DNA of 64,000 nucleotides from Caenimonas sp. SL110. Lineage in GTDB: Bacteria; Pseudomonadota; Gammaproteobacteria; Burkholderiales; Burkholderiaceae_C. A program made the translations under genes and the position numbers. Where the stretch lies: positions 124,001 to 188,000 of the forward strand of contig NZ_JANU01000016.1 of assembly GCF_001044395.1 (NCBI RefSeq), given 5' to 3'. A model generated the notes under the pieces. It ran no database searches, was not told where the DNA came from, and saw only the letters and a program-made list of their open reading frames with translations. Of this stretch, positions 1 to 9,197 are shown piece after piece; position 1 is the stretch's first letter, and each line of letters starts with the position of its first letter.

Positions 1-2
1 TG

Positions 3-1238
3 CGCGACATACAGGTGCGTCCCGAAACGCGCCCCGACGGCCGGATGGTGCTGAGCGTGACCAGTGCCAACCCCGTCAATGAGCCCAGGCTGGAGCTGCT
101 GCTGGAAGCTCGATCGGCTGCCAGCCGCCTGGTTCGCGACTACACGCTGAACCTGGCCGCACCGGCGCCTAGAAATGTGGCACCGCCGACGGTGGTGGTT
201 GCTGCGGCGCCTGTCGCTGCTGCGCCGGTGACGGCCGCCGCGCCGCCGGTGGCAGCGGTAGCGGCTCCGGTGGCAGCGGTGGCGCCGCCTCCTGCGGTGG
301 CAGCCGTAGCACCGCCCGTGGCAGCTGTCGCTCCTTCCGTGGCGGCACCTCCCGCAATGGTTGCGGCCCCCGTCACACCTGCGGCTGTTGTGGCCGCCGC
401 GCCTGCGCCTGCGCCTGCGCCTGCGCCTGCGCCTGCGCCTGCGCCTGCGCCTCCGCCTCCGCCTCCGCCTCCGCCTCCAGCTCCCCCGACAACCGCACCC
501 GCCTCGCCCCCGGCTGCGCCTTCACTGCCGGTCATTCCTCCCGGCTACGCGACCGGGCCTGGCGTCACGCCGGTCATTCCACCGGCAGCGGTTGCACTTG
601 CACCTGCGCCCCCTCCAGCGCCCGCACCGACGCCGGTGCCCGCTGTTGCGGCAGCGACCGCGGCCGTGCCTGCAGCGCCTGCCGTCGTCAGCAAAAAAGT
701 CGTCGTCAAGACCGGCGACACCGCCACACGGATCGCTTCAGCCAACCTCGTCTCCGGTGCCTCGCTCGACCAGATGCTGGTGGCCATGATGAAGGCCAAT
801 CCCCACGCCTTTCTGGCCGGCAACGTGAACCGGCTCAAAGCTGGCTCGGTGCTGGAAATCCCGGGTCAGCCGGACGCATCGGCCACGAGTCCGCAAGCGG
901 CCAGGCAAGAGATACAGCTGCAAGCCACGAACTTCGATGCCTACCGCCGCCGGCTCGCCGGACTTGCTGCGGCTACCGCGCAAACACCGGGACGCACCGC
1001 AGCGGGCACCATCCAGACGCGCGTCGGCGAACAGAACGCAGCGCCCCGGCGGCCCGACAAGCTGAGCATTTCTTCCGGTGCAATTTCGGGCTACCGCGCA
1101 GAAGACCAGCGAATCATGGCAGAGCGTCTCGCGATCGAGGCAGCCAAGGCCGCCAAGCTGGCCGAAGACATCAAGGCATTGACGCCGGCGGCACCCGCAT
1201 CACGGCCCGCTTCGCAGGCACAGCCTGCGCGCAAGTAG
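3..1238 (+). CDS. FimV-like protein, LysM-containing (5' end outside window)
   Basis: The frame is open at the left window edge, so the true start lies upstream. The first visible residues (SANPVNEP, then LLLEARSAASRLVRDYTLNL) match the end of the conserved N-terminal FimV domain. A long Ala/Pro/Val-rich linker of about 200 residues follows. A LysM-like segment comes next (VVVKTGDTATRIA to LKAGSVLEIPG, about residues 230-285 of the visible part), which is the usual peptidoglycan-binding module of FimV. Family members act in the inner membrane and periplasm in type IV pilus assembly, twitching and polar organisation. This one stops soon after LysM with a short charged tail and lacks the usual long acidic cytoplasmic part with TPRs, so it is a short FimV-like protein and not certainly FimV itself. 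It converges on the giant repeat gene, with which it shares a terminator. Confidence 0.75.
   Translation, partial: RDIQVRPETRPDGRMVLSVTSANPVNEPRLELLLEARSAASRLVRDYTLNLAAPAPRNVAPPTVVVAAAPVAAAPVTAAAPPVAAVAAPVAAVAPPPAVAAVAPPVAAVAPSVAAPPAMVAAPVTPAAVVAAAPAPAPAPAPAPAPAPAPPPPPPPPPPAPPTTAPASPPAAPSLPVIPPGYATGPGVTPVIPPAAVALAPAPPPAPAPTPVPAVAAATAAVPAAPAVVSKKVVVKTGDTATRIASANLVSGASLDQMLVAMMKANPHAFLAGNVNRLKAGSVLEIPGQPDASATSPQAARQEIQLQATNFDAYRRRLAGLAAATAQTPGRTAAGTIQTRVGEQNAAPRRPDKLSISSGAISGYRAEDQRIMAERLAIEAAKAAKLAEDIKALTPAAPASRPASQAQPARK
399..476 (+). repeat. In-frame hexanucleotide microsatellite in the FimV-like gene
   Basis: Nine tandem copies of GCGCCT run directly into four copies of CCGCCT. They encode an (Ala-Pro)n stretch followed by Pro-Pro pairs. 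The unit is a multiple of three, so slippage would lengthen or shorten the linker without breaking the frame. Confidence 0.9.
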
Positions 1239-1285
1239 CTGACTGCGCGCTGCCGCCCACACGGGCCGCAGCGTCCCGCACAAAG

Positions 1286-1314
1286 AAAAAGGGCCTGCTT
1301 TCGCAGGCCCTTTT
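1286..1314. terminator. Bidirectional rho-independent terminator
   Basis: A perfect stem GGGCCTGC/GCAGGCCC with a TTTC loop is flanked by an A run on the left and a T run on the right, so it can end transcription from both sides. It lies between the 3' ends of the convergent FimV-like gene and the giant repeat gene. Confidence 0.88.
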
Positions 1315-1333
1315 CGATGGGAGTGTGAACCGC

Positions 1334-4300
1334 TTACTTGATGCCGATCACGTTCGAGCCGGAGTTGCCGACTGCGCGGGCGGTGATCGCGTTGTTCACG
1401 ATCGTGGTCGATCCGCCGGTGGTGCCGCCACCATTCATGCCGATCGACACGCCCGTGACCGTGGCCGTCATGCTGGCTGTGTTCAGCTGCGTGTTGCTCA
1501 CCATGGCGCTGGCCGTGTTCAGGCCGCCGGCCAGGGCGCTCATCAGCAGCGAGTTCGAAGCGCTGTTGCCATAGCTGGTTGCAGCTGCCTGGTTACCCGT
1601 GACGGTGGTCGTCGTTGCCGTTGCCGTACCGCCAACCGTGTTGCCGATGTTGGCGTACGACACGGTGGTGGTCACAGTGGCGGCGTTGTTCTGCAGGTTC
1701 AACACACCATAGGTCGGGAACACCACGCTGCCACCGATGCTGCTGTTGGCAGCGGCTTCGAGGCTGTTGGCTGCCGTGTTGCCACCGCCTTGCGCGGCGA
1801 GCGTGTTGCCGGTGACCGTGGCAGCCAGATCGTTCTGGGTGTTGCCAGCGGTGAACGGCGTGACGCCGATCGTTGCAGGGGTTCCGATCGTGCCGCCGAC
1901 CGTCGCAGTCACCGCGGTCGCACCGGTCATCCCGGAGTTCTGCGTGTTGCTGACCTGGCCCGTGCCGGTGAGCGAGCTCACTGCATTGAGCACCATGCGG
2001 TTGGTCGCGATGTTCACGTTCGAAGCAGCCAGCGCCAGGTTGTCCACCACGCCGAATGTCGTTCCACCGAAGGCGCTGTTTTGAGTCGCGCCCACCAGGC
2101 CCAGGCTGTTGGTCGTGGTCACGTTGCCGTTACCCGACTGGTTGCTCAGGATCGTGAAGCTGGCCGGAGCGCCTGCTGGCGTTCCTGCCACCGTGCTGCC
2201 AGCAGCCGCGAGGATGTTGGTCGTCACGTTGCGGCTTGCTTCGGCGTTCATGATGTTGCCGGCCACTGTCACTGGCGTGTTGTCCAGCGCGACGCCGCGA
2301 AGGCCCACGTTGGTGGTCGTCACGGTCGCGCCGATCGCGCCGCTGTCAGCCGTCTGCGTGTTGTTGACGCGGCCCGTACCGGACAGCGCACTGGCAGCAG
2401 CAAGTCCCAGCGTGTTGGTGCTGGTGTTGGCGTTGGACAGCGACGATGCACGGTTGCCGGCAACAGTGAAGCTGTTGTTGGTCGAGCTGTTGGCAAACGA
2501 GCCGATGGTGCCCACGGTCGTTGCCGACGTGATGTCACCCACTGCGGTCTGCGTATTGCGCGACTCGAAGCTGGCAGGCAGCATGGCTGCGTTGCCGGTG
2601 ACGGTTGCACCCTGGGCCGTCAGCGCATTGGTAGCCGTGTTGCGGCCTGCTTGCGACTCGACCACATTGCCTGCAACGGTAACCGAGCCAGGGACCAGGC
2701 CGCTGGTGAAGAGGCTGGAGCCAGCGCCGTTGAGGCCGTCAGGAATCGTGCCCACGGCAACGACATTGGTCGTTGCCGACAGCGTGCCGCCGGGCGAAGC
2801 CTGCGTGCTCGACACGATGCCGGAGCCCGTGAGCGTGGACACTGCCGACAGGGCCTGCGTGTTGGTCGCCTGGTTGACGTTGGCCGCAGCGCTGACGCTG
2901 TTGGCATTGACGTTGATCACGGTGACGCTCTGCGCCAGGCTCACCGGCGTGCCGATGACGCCCACTGCTGCCGTGCCAGTCACGTCGCCGGTACCCGTTT
3001 GCGTGTTCACCGTGGTGAAGCTCTGCGTCAGGCCGCCGACACCGGTGGTGCCGCCGGTCACGTTGGCACCACTGACCGTCGTGCTGTTGGTAGCGCTGTT
3101 TCGCGAAGCCTGGGCACGAACACTGTTGGCATTGACGGTGACCGTCGCGGCCGCCAGATCAGGCGCCGAGGCGCCGACCGTGGCTGCTGCAAGTCCGATG
3201 CTTGCGACATCGGTGACACCTGCGACAAACGGTGCGCCGACCGTTGCGGACACTGCGCCCGAATTGGCGTTTTGCACGTTGTTGGTGGAACCGTTGGCGT
3301 TGACGCCGGCGGTGGAAGCAATGCCCAGCGAGTTGCTGGCAGCGTTCACGCCGGCTGCAGCGAGCTGGACGTTGCCCGACACGGTGATGACGCTGGTATC
3401 GACGAGGTCGGCCAGCAGGCCGGTATGGCCTGGCAGTGCAAGAGCCGTCACGGCGCCGGTGCCGGTCTGTGCGTTGTCAGTCACGAAGTCAACGCTGTCT
3501 GCCAGGTTGCGGCCTGTGATGCCGCCACCGGTGACGGTCTGCGTGTTGGTCGCGCTGTTCTGGCCTGCGCCAGCTTCCACACGGTTACCGGTGACGGTGA
3601 CCGGCGTGTTGGTGAAGGACAAACCGTCGACCGAGATGACAGCGGTCGTCGTCACCGGCTCAGGACGCACGGTGGCAGTGACTGCACCCGAGGTGGTCTG
3701 GGTCGAGCCGATGGCGCCCGTCAGCGCGCTGGAGGCGCCGGTTGCAGCCAGAGTCAGCGTGTTGGCGGCGCTGGTGCCCTGTGCAAGAGCCGAGGCGGTG
3801 TTGCCTGATGCAATCACCGAGCTGCCGGTGAAGACCGTGCCTGGCGCCACGATGCGGATCGGCGTGCTCAGGAAGGACGATGCCGTGCCCGACTGCGTCT
3901 GGCTGTTGGCGATGCCGTAATCGGCGCTGACTGCACCTGCCGTCACACCACTGGTGACCAGCGTTGCATTGCCCGACAGCGTGCCTGAACTGGCAGTGAC
4001 GGTATTGGCAGCAACGCTGCCGGTCGCCTGGCCCTGCACGATGTTGTCGCTCAGCAAGAGGTTGCTGCCACCACTGACGGTGGGCGCAACGCCAGCCACG
4101 CGGATGCGGATGCGGCCTTCGGTCACGTTCGCGGCAACGTTGGTGCTGCTGGTCTGCGAGTTCAGGACGCCGACACCGGTCGACAGGGTCGAGAAGCCGG
4201 TGAGGTTGAGCGTGTTGGTGGCATTGTTGTTGCGGGCATCGGCCAGCATCTGGTTGCCATCGACGGTCAGGTCGGAGTCGCTCACCGTGGTTGCACCGAC

Positions 4301-7102
4301 GGCCTGCGAGATGCCAGTCGTCACACGTTGCACGAGGGCCGTGCGGCCACCGCTGACGGCGTCATTCTGGACATTGGCGATCGACAGCTCGTTGTTGACT
4401 GCGCCGGTGGCCGGGTTGATCGATCCGGTCGTGACGCCGGCAGCAGCCGAAGTCAGCGTGGAGCCGGCGGTCGCGATGCGGTTCGTCGCGTCGTTGCCGA
4501 CGGTCGAGGCAGCGACGTCGTTGTCGGTCACGTTGAGCGTCGAGCCGGTCAGTGCGCCAACGTAGGTGATGCCCACGCCAGTGACCGCAGGGCTGCTGCT
4601 GTCGATGGTGGCGTTCGCCACGCCGGTCACAACGTTTGACTGCCCGGAGGCGATCGATGCAATGGCCATTGCTGCGTTGGCAGCGGTGTCGACGTTGGAG
4701 CCGCCAAACGACACGCCGTTGTTGACGACGTTGCCACGGGTGGTCGAGGTCACATCATTGCCCGACACCGTGATGGTGCTCAGGCCCGATACGTTCGGGC
4801 TCGCGGCGGTGCCTGCGTACACCGTTGCGAAACCGCCGCCGGTGCCAGCCGACAGCAGGTTTTGGGTCAGCGAGCTGACCGAAGCGGTGTTGCTCTGGGT
4901 GCTGGCGATGCCGAATGCGGCATTGCTGGTGGCCAGGCCGGCAGCAGTGACGCTGGCCGAAGGTGTCGCGGTCAGCGGATTGCCCGGCAGCGTGAGTGTG
5001 CCGACGGTGGATCCAACCGAATTGAACGCGTCGTTGGCAACGCCACTGGAGCTCACAGCGTTGTTGGCAAGCGTGACCGTCGAGGCGCTGACTGCACCGG
5101 AGGTGATGCGGATGCCGGAGTCGAGCACCTGGCCGTTCACCGTGTTGGTGTTGATCTGCGCATTGGCAACAGTGGCTTGCGCCGTGCCGACGGAGCCGCC
5201 GAGGGCGACGACCGAGCCTGCTGCGTTACCGGTCGCGCTGCTGTCGATGGCATTGCCGTCGAGCGTCACGGTGGCACTCGTCAGGCCCACCAGCGGAACC
5301 GCTGCCGTGCCTTGCATGTTGGCTGCAACAAAGCTGCTGTACACCGTGGAGGAGACGGCGCCGACGCCGTAGTTGCCCTGCAGGTTGGACACCGAAGTGC
5401 CGCTGGTGCTGGCGACCGATCCGCCGGCAGTGATGCCTGCCGTGGCAGACGCTGCACCACCGGTTGCAGTGGTGAGGTTGGCCGACGTGATCGAGATCGA
5501 CGTGGCAGCCACGCTGCCTTCAGCCGATGCCGCAACGACATTGCTGTCCATCGTGATGGGGCGGGTAACCGCGCCGGACGTGGTGTCGCCAACGTTGACC
5601 GTGACCGATCCGAAGTTCACGGTGCCGGTGACGGAGGTGGTGTCGTTGACCTGGTTGTTGGCGGCTGCCACCGTGCCGGTGAACAGCGAGTTGGTCGCGG
5701 TGATGATGTTGCCAGCGAGATTGCCGGTCGCACCTGCCGTGACTGCATTGCCGTTGGAGGTGATGCTTCCACCGGCGCCGATGGTGTCGGCACGCGTGGT
5801 GATGACGCCGTTTTGCAGCGGCGTTGCGCCATCACCCTGGGTCTGCGAGGTGAAGTAGGTGCCCAGGTTGCCCTGGCCGTTGAGCAAGACCATGTCGCCC
5901 GTTGCCGAGGAAGTCTGGGTTGCGCCGGGGTTGGACGACGTGTTCGTGGCACCGGTGACCGCGCCGGTGAACGACATGCCGTTGGCGATGGTGATCGAGT
6001 TGCCGGCAACGATGCCGGAGCTGGTGCGCACGCCGGCCGCGTTGCCGGTGGATGTCGTGCCGACCGAGTTGTCATTGACGACCAGCGCAGCCGTCAGCGC
6101 GCGGTCTGGGCCTGCGCGGCTGGTCACGTCAGCGTTGATCTGCGAGGTGGTGACCAGGGCCGTGGCCACACCACCGGCGCCTGCGGTTTCGATGTTGGCC
6201 TGTGCATTGGTCAGCGCCATGCTGCCGGTGAAGCTCGATCCGCCGGTGGCAGCGAGCGTGTTCGTGCTCTCGTTGCCGGTGTAGGCAGCGGAGATGGAGT
6301 TGGTCGACAAAATCAGCGGGGCCGAGAGCGCCGTGGTGCTGGCGTCCAGGTCGAGCGTGATCTTGCTGGTGTCGATCGTCGAGATCGAACCGTTGCGGCC
6401 GCCCGCGTTCAGCGACACCTGGTTGGAGTTGATGCCGAGACTGCCTTGCGTGGACGTCGCCAGCGTGGTGCCGTTGTAGGTGCCGCTGACTGCGCCGTCG
6501 GTGGTCGAAACGTAGTTCGCTGGCACCGAACCGGTGATGGTCGAGCGCTGCTGGTTCAGCAGCGTTTCGGTGGCAATCGAGTTGCCGGTGACGGTGATGG
6601 TGGCAGCCGCCTGGTTGGCTGTGTCCACGCCCATGGTCACTGCCGTCTGGGCAGCGGAGTTGGTGGAAGTCAGCCCGCCCACACCGGTGCGAATCTGGCT
6701 GGACAGGATGCCTGCCGAGCCGGTCGGCTGCATCAGCAGCAGGTCGATCGAGTTGGGCTTGACGGTGTTGCCGATCGACGAGGCCGTGGTCGAGTTACCG
6801 CTCACCAGGACCGACGTGCCGCCGACCGCCGTGACATAGGTTGCCGTGACGGTGACGTTCGAGATCAAGGCGCCCATCATGGCGGCCAGATTGCTCTGAT
6901 CGTTGGGGACATACTTGTCCAGATAACCGCTGTTGGTCAGCAGCGCCGTGGTAGGAGGCGTGTAGAGGTACGTCGCCTGCTGCGCATAAGCGCTCTGCAA
7001 AATCATCGGCGTGATCGCCAAAGCAACCGCCGAAGCCATTGCTGTCCTGCGGAAACTGCTGGCCGTGGGCTGGCCCTTGCGGCCTCGTGCATTGTTCGTC
7101 AT
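1334..7102 (-). CDS. Giant secreted Asn/Gln-laddered repeat protein, candidate amyloid-like fibre or holdfast-anchor subunit
   Basis: This 1922-residue protein starts at an ATG preceded by GGAGAGAAG. It has a Sec signal peptide (basic start, hydrophobic core near residues 22-38, cleavage near SAYA-QQ). The rest is about 24 degenerate units of roughly 70-90 residues, each with a core like TVxGNxVxAxAxxNxATNxL followed by a Gly/Ser stretch and an NTQxGxVxA segment. Regularly spaced Asn and Gln and nearly no charge or Cys resemble the ladder residues of curlin-type amyloids and HfaD-type anchors. There is no autotransporter barrel, LPXTG, RTX or type I signal. The next gene upstream in the operon encodes a CsgG-type secretion pore, which suggests export through it. 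Long open frames on the opposite strand are composition shadows. Exact function is unknown; amyloid formation is inference. Confidence 0.85.
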   Translation of the reverse strand: MTNNARGRKGQPTASSFRRTAMASAVALAITPMILQSAYAQQATYLYTPPTTALLTNSGYLDKYVPNDQSNLAAMMGALISNVTVTATYVTAVGGTSVLVSGNSTTASSIGNTVKPNSIDLLLMQPTGSAGILSSQIRTGVGGLTSTNSAAQTAVTMGVDTANQAAATITVTGNSIATETLLNQQRSTITGSVPANYVSTTDGAVSGTYNGTTLATSTQGSLGINSNQVSLNAGGRNGSISTIDTSKITLDLDASTTALSAPLILSTNSISAAYTGNESTNTLAATGGSSFTGSMALTNAQANIETAGAGGVATALVTTSQINADVTSRAGPDRALTAALVVNDNSVGTTSTGNAAGVRTSSGIVAGNSITIANGMSFTGAVTGATNTSSNPGATQTSSATGDMVLLNGQGNLGTYFTSQTQGDGATPLQNGVITTRADTIGAGGSITSNGNAVTAGATGNLAGNIITATNSLFTGTVAAANNQVNDTTSVTGTVNFGSVTVNVGDTTSGAVTRPITMDSNVVAASAEGSVAATSISITSANLTTATGGAASATAGITAGGSVASTSGTSVSNLQGNYGVGAVSSTVYSSFVAANMQGTAAVPLVGLTSATVTLDGNAIDSSATGNAAGSVVALGGSVGTAQATVANAQINTNTVNGQVLDSGIRITSGAVSASTVTLANNAVSSSGVANDAFNSVGSTVGTLTLPGNPLTATPSASVTAAGLATSNAAFGIASTQSNTASVSSLTQNLLSAGTGGGFATVYAGTAASPNVSGLSTITVSGNDVTSTTRGNVVNNGVSFGGSNVDTAANAAMAIASIASGQSNVVTGVANATIDSSSPAVTGVGITYVGALTGSTLNVTDNDVAASTVGNDATNRIATAGSTLTSAAAGVTTGSINPATGAVNNELSIANVQNDAVSGGRTALVQRVTTGISQAVGATTVSDSDLTVDGNQMLADARNNNATNTLNLTGFSTLSTGVGVLNSQTSSTNVAANVTEGRIRIRVAGVAPTVSGGSNLLLSDNIVQGQATGSVAANTVTASSGTLSGNATLVTSGVTAGAVSADYGIANSQTQSGTASSFLSTPIRIVAPGTVFTGSSVIASGNTASALAQGTSAANTLTLAATGASSALTGAIGSTQTTSGAVTATVRPEPVTTTAVISVDGLSFTNTPVTVTGNRVEAGAGQNSATNTQTVTGGGITGRNLADSVDFVTDNAQTGTGAVTALALPGHTGLLADLVDTSVITVSGNVQLAAAGVNAASNSLGIASTAGVNANGSTNNVQNANSGAVSATVGAPFVAGVTDVASIGLAAATVGASAPDLAAATVTVNANSVRAQASRNSATNSTTVSGANVTGGTTGVGGLTQSFTTVNTQTGTGDVTGTAAVGVIGTPVSLAQSVTVINVNANSVSAAANVNQATNTQALSAVSTLTGSGIVSSTQASPGGTLSATTNVVAVGTIPDGLNGAGSSLFTSGLVPGSVTVAGNVVESQAGRNTATNALTAQGATVTGNAAMLPASFESRNTQTAVGDITSATTVGTIGSFANSSTNNSFTVAGNRASSLSNANTSTNTLGLAAASALSGTGRVNNTQTADSGAIGATVTTTNVGLRGVALDNTPVTVAGNIMNAEASRNVTTNILAAAGSTVAGTPAGAPASFTILSNQSGNGNVTTTNSLGLVGATQNSAFGGTTFGVVDNLALAASNVNIATNRMVLNAVSSLTGTGQVSNTQNSGMTGATAVTATVGGTIGTPATIGVTPFTAGNTQNDLAATVTGNTLAAQGGGNTAANSLEAAANSSIGGSVVFPTYGVLNLQNNAATVTTTVSYANIGNTVGGTATATTTTVTGNQAAATSYGNSASNSLLMSALAGGLNTASAMVSNTQLNTASMTATVTGVSIGMNGGGTTGGSTTIVNNAITARAVGNSGSNVIGIK

Positions 7103-7168
7103 GGCTTCTTCTCTCCTGGAGTGTTGCTTGGGGAAAAACGAAAGGGGTTAAGGAAAATCGACCGGGCT

Positions 7169-8494
7169 CTACGGAGCCACGACCATCGTGGAAACAAGCT
7201 GGTATCCGGCGCTATGCCGCGTGATCGAGCCATCGGTGGGCGATGGAACCCACGTCACGCCGATGCGGCTGGCTGCGATGCCCTTTGCAATCAGAAAGTC
7301 GGTGACCGACTTGATGCGCTGGTTGGTGAGCTCACGGCGCTGCGTGGGCGGAAGCATCTCGTTGTCGCGTGCGAGCAGGTGGAATGTCACCGGCTTGCCC
7401 TGCGATGCCTGCGCAGCCACGCGATCGAGCGCCGACTGCGAATTGACCGAGACAGCGCCGCTGGTGAAGTCGAATGGCACGAGGTTGGTGCCGTTGGTGC
7501 CGCCGGCACCCGAATTCTGCGGAACGAGTGCGCCCGGTGTCGGCTCTTCGATCTGCAATGCAGCCCCGGGCCGCGCGGCAGCCGATGGCGCTGCGACCGG
7601 AACTCCAACAGCGGCGACAGGCACGGCAGCGGGCCGTGCAGTGGCGGGAGATTCCAGGCACGGACGCGAGTCCACGCCGGCAATGGCCGAGATCAGTTCG
7701 ATCACGCCGTGCTCGATGGTTGTGCGAACGCCCAACTGCAGCGGCTCCTGGTTCTTGGTGCCAACGTTGATGTCGAGCAGGTCATTGCCGAAGAACCGGT
7801 AGACGCCCGCGCCGACTTCCTCACCGACGATCTGCTTTTGCAGGCTCACGGTGCGCGCGACGATCAGGGTGCGCGTGTCGACAATGCGCAGGTCAACGCC
7901 GATGTTCATCGTGAACGTACGGCGCTTGACGCCAACGCCCGACACAGCGAGTTCAGTGCCGTGCGAGGCGATGTTGTAGTTCAGCTCGGTGATGCCGCCG
8001 ACGATGTAGTAGCTCGAGCGCAGGATGGTGCCGCCGAAATACGGAACCCATGGCACGGCCGGCTTGCCTGCTTCGACCGCATGCTGCTTGCCGTCGCCCA
8101 GTTGGCGCCTGTCGGTGTAGGCCAGTTCGAGTTCGGCGATGCGGGTGTCGAAACGCTCCTGCAGGAGGATCGTGTCGCCCATCTTGCCCAGCGCCGAATA
8201 GATCATCAGGGCGCCGCCCTGGGTGATCGCGTTGCCTTCGTTCTGGCTGTACTTGCCGGTGTAGTCCTTGACGTCGCCCACCGCGATGGCCATCTGCGGC
8301 AGCTTGCGATCGCGCATAGTGTCGGCGATGCAGGCAAATGACGGCTCCAGCGGCGTGTAGTTGCGCCGCGCAGCCGAGCCGGTGATGACGAGCGCCTCGT
8401 CCTGCTGGAGGCGCTGGGATGGGACTGTCGTGCAGCCTGCGATGGCGAGGCAGACGCCCGCGATCGAAATGGATTTTGAGAATCGGATATTCAC
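7169..8494 (-). CDS. CsgG/HfaB-type outer-membrane secretion lipoprotein with C-terminal OmpA-like domain
   Basis: The 441-residue protein has a lipobox (LAIAGC, Cys near residue 21) for outer-membrane lipidation. The CsgG family domain spans about residues 40-285; GITELNYNIASHG, VDLRIVDTRTLIV, EVGAGVYRFF and LGVRTTIEHGVIELI align by eye with CsgG. CsgG forms a nonameric pore that exports curli subunits; HfaB does the same job for the Caulobacter holdfast anchor. After an Ala/Pro linker, residues about 335-440 read as an OmpA-like module (VPFDFTSGAVSV, LARDNEM, RRELTNQRIKSVTDFLIAKGI), which would bind peptidoglycan. Plain CsgG is about 277 residues and has no such tail. The gene lies 17 bp after the small secreted protein gene and 66 bp before the giant repeat gene, consistent with one operon. 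Confidence 0.88.
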   Translation of the reverse strand: MNIRFSKSISIAGVCLAIAGCTTVPSQRLQQDEALVITGSAARRNYTPLEPSFACIADTMRDRKLPQMAIAVGDVKDYTGKYSQNEGNAITQGGALMIYSALGKMGDTILLQERFDTRIAELELAYTDRRQLGDGKQHAVEAGKPAVPWVPYFGGTILRSSYYIVGGITELNYNIASHGTELAVSGVGVKRRTFTMNIGVDLRIVDTRTLIVARTVSLQKQIVGEEVGAGVYRFFGNDLLDINVGTKNQEPLQLGVRTTIEHGVIELISAIAGVDSRPCLESPATARPAAVPVAAVGVPVAAPSAAARPGAALQIEEPTPGALVPQNSGAGGTNGTNLVPFDFTSGAVSVNSQSALDRVAAQASQGKPVTFHLLARDNEMLPPTQRRELTNQRIKSVTDFLIAKGIAASRIGVTWVPSPTDGSITRHSAGYQLVSTMVVAP

Positions 8495-8511
8495 TGAGTC
8501 TTCCGTGTCGG

Positions 8512-9159
8512 TCAGTTACTGACCAGGGGGCCGTTGCAGGCTGTGCTACCCGCGACGCTGGACGTCTGGTAACCCTGGTTGCTCTGATTGGAATTGAGGA
8601 CTTGATCTGAAACGCCGCCGCCTGCAGCGATGGCGCCCGATGTCGAACTGGTGGATGAGCCGCTGACGCCCGAATTGAGGGCACCCGAATTACTCTGGTT
8701 GTTGCCTACGCTGCCGGCCGCCGGGTTGGCCGAGGCCAGCAGCACGCCCGGAAAGCCGGGCATCGAAACGCCGTTGGTGGCGGCGTTGGCATTGGTGTTG
8801 GCGCTGGTGGTGCCGGTGTTGGTGACCGAAGGCGACGACGTGGCCGCGTTCATTCCGTTCTCACCGGTATTACCAGCAGAAGTGGCACTCACGGCGCAAT
8901 TGAACTGTTTGTCGATGTAAGTGTTGTTCGTGTTGTTGATCGTGGTGCGGAAGGAGTCGTAGTAGCCACCCTTCTTGCGCTCGATCAGGTCGACGACTGC
9001 GCCCTTGTTGACTTTGTCCTGCGTGGTCTGGAACTGCCACGAGGCGCTTTCGCCAAAACCGTTGGCATGCACAAGGCTGGAACTCGACAGCAGCGCCACG
9101 CCAACGAGCAGCGCAGATGCCAGCGAAGGATGAAAGCCGTAGCGGTGGATGGTCATCAT
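8512..9159 (-). CDS. Small secreted Asn/Ser-rich protein, HfaA-like position (function unknown)
   Basis: A 215-residue protein with two adjacent ATG codons after an AAGG ribosome site. A Sec signal peptide ends near LVHA-NGFGESASW (about residue 32). A more ordered part follows to about residue 95 (DKVNKGAVVDLIERKKGGYYDS, with a Cys in QFNCAVS). The rest is low-complexity Asn/Ser/Thr/Gly with NNQSNSG and NSNQSNQG repeats and a second Cys near the C terminus. Such Asn/Gln-rich secreted proteins beside a CsgG-type pore are typical amyloid subunits, nucleators or adaptors. Gene order (small secreted protein, CsgG-like pore, large repeat protein) mirrors hfaA-hfaB-hfaD. I do not recognise a named domain, so homology to HfaA is positional inference. 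Confidence 0.75.
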   Translation of the reverse strand: MMTIHRYGFHPSLASALLVGVALLSSSSLVHANGFGESASWQFQTTQDKVNKGAVVDLIERKKGGYYDSFRTTINNTNNTYIDKQFNCAVSATSAGNTGENGMNAATSSPSVTNTGTTSANTNANAATNGVSMPGFPGVLLASANPAAGSVGNNQSNSGALNSGVSGSSTSSTSGAIAAGGGVSDQVLNSNQSNQGYQTSSVAGSTACNGPLVSN

Positions 9160-9197
9160 TGCCTTACAAATATCCGGTGACGGTTACAACGAGTTTC

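Noticed and set aside
140-535. Gly/Ala-rich frame on the minus strand
   Set aside because: Complement of the Ala/Pro linker and hexanucleotide tract of the FimV-like gene.
1334-7102. Repeated blocks considered as a CRISPR array or tandem DNA satellite
   Set aside because: Repeats are protein-level, degenerate at the DNA level, in frame, and have no uniform spacer.
1325-8341. Very long open frames (827, 603 and 1159 codons) on the plus strand opposite the repeat-fibre locus
   Set aside because: They mirror the low-complexity, repetitive minus-strand genes, give Arg/Val/Ala/Gly-biased products without domains, and have no ribosome sites. The minus-strand frames have signal peptides and family motifs.
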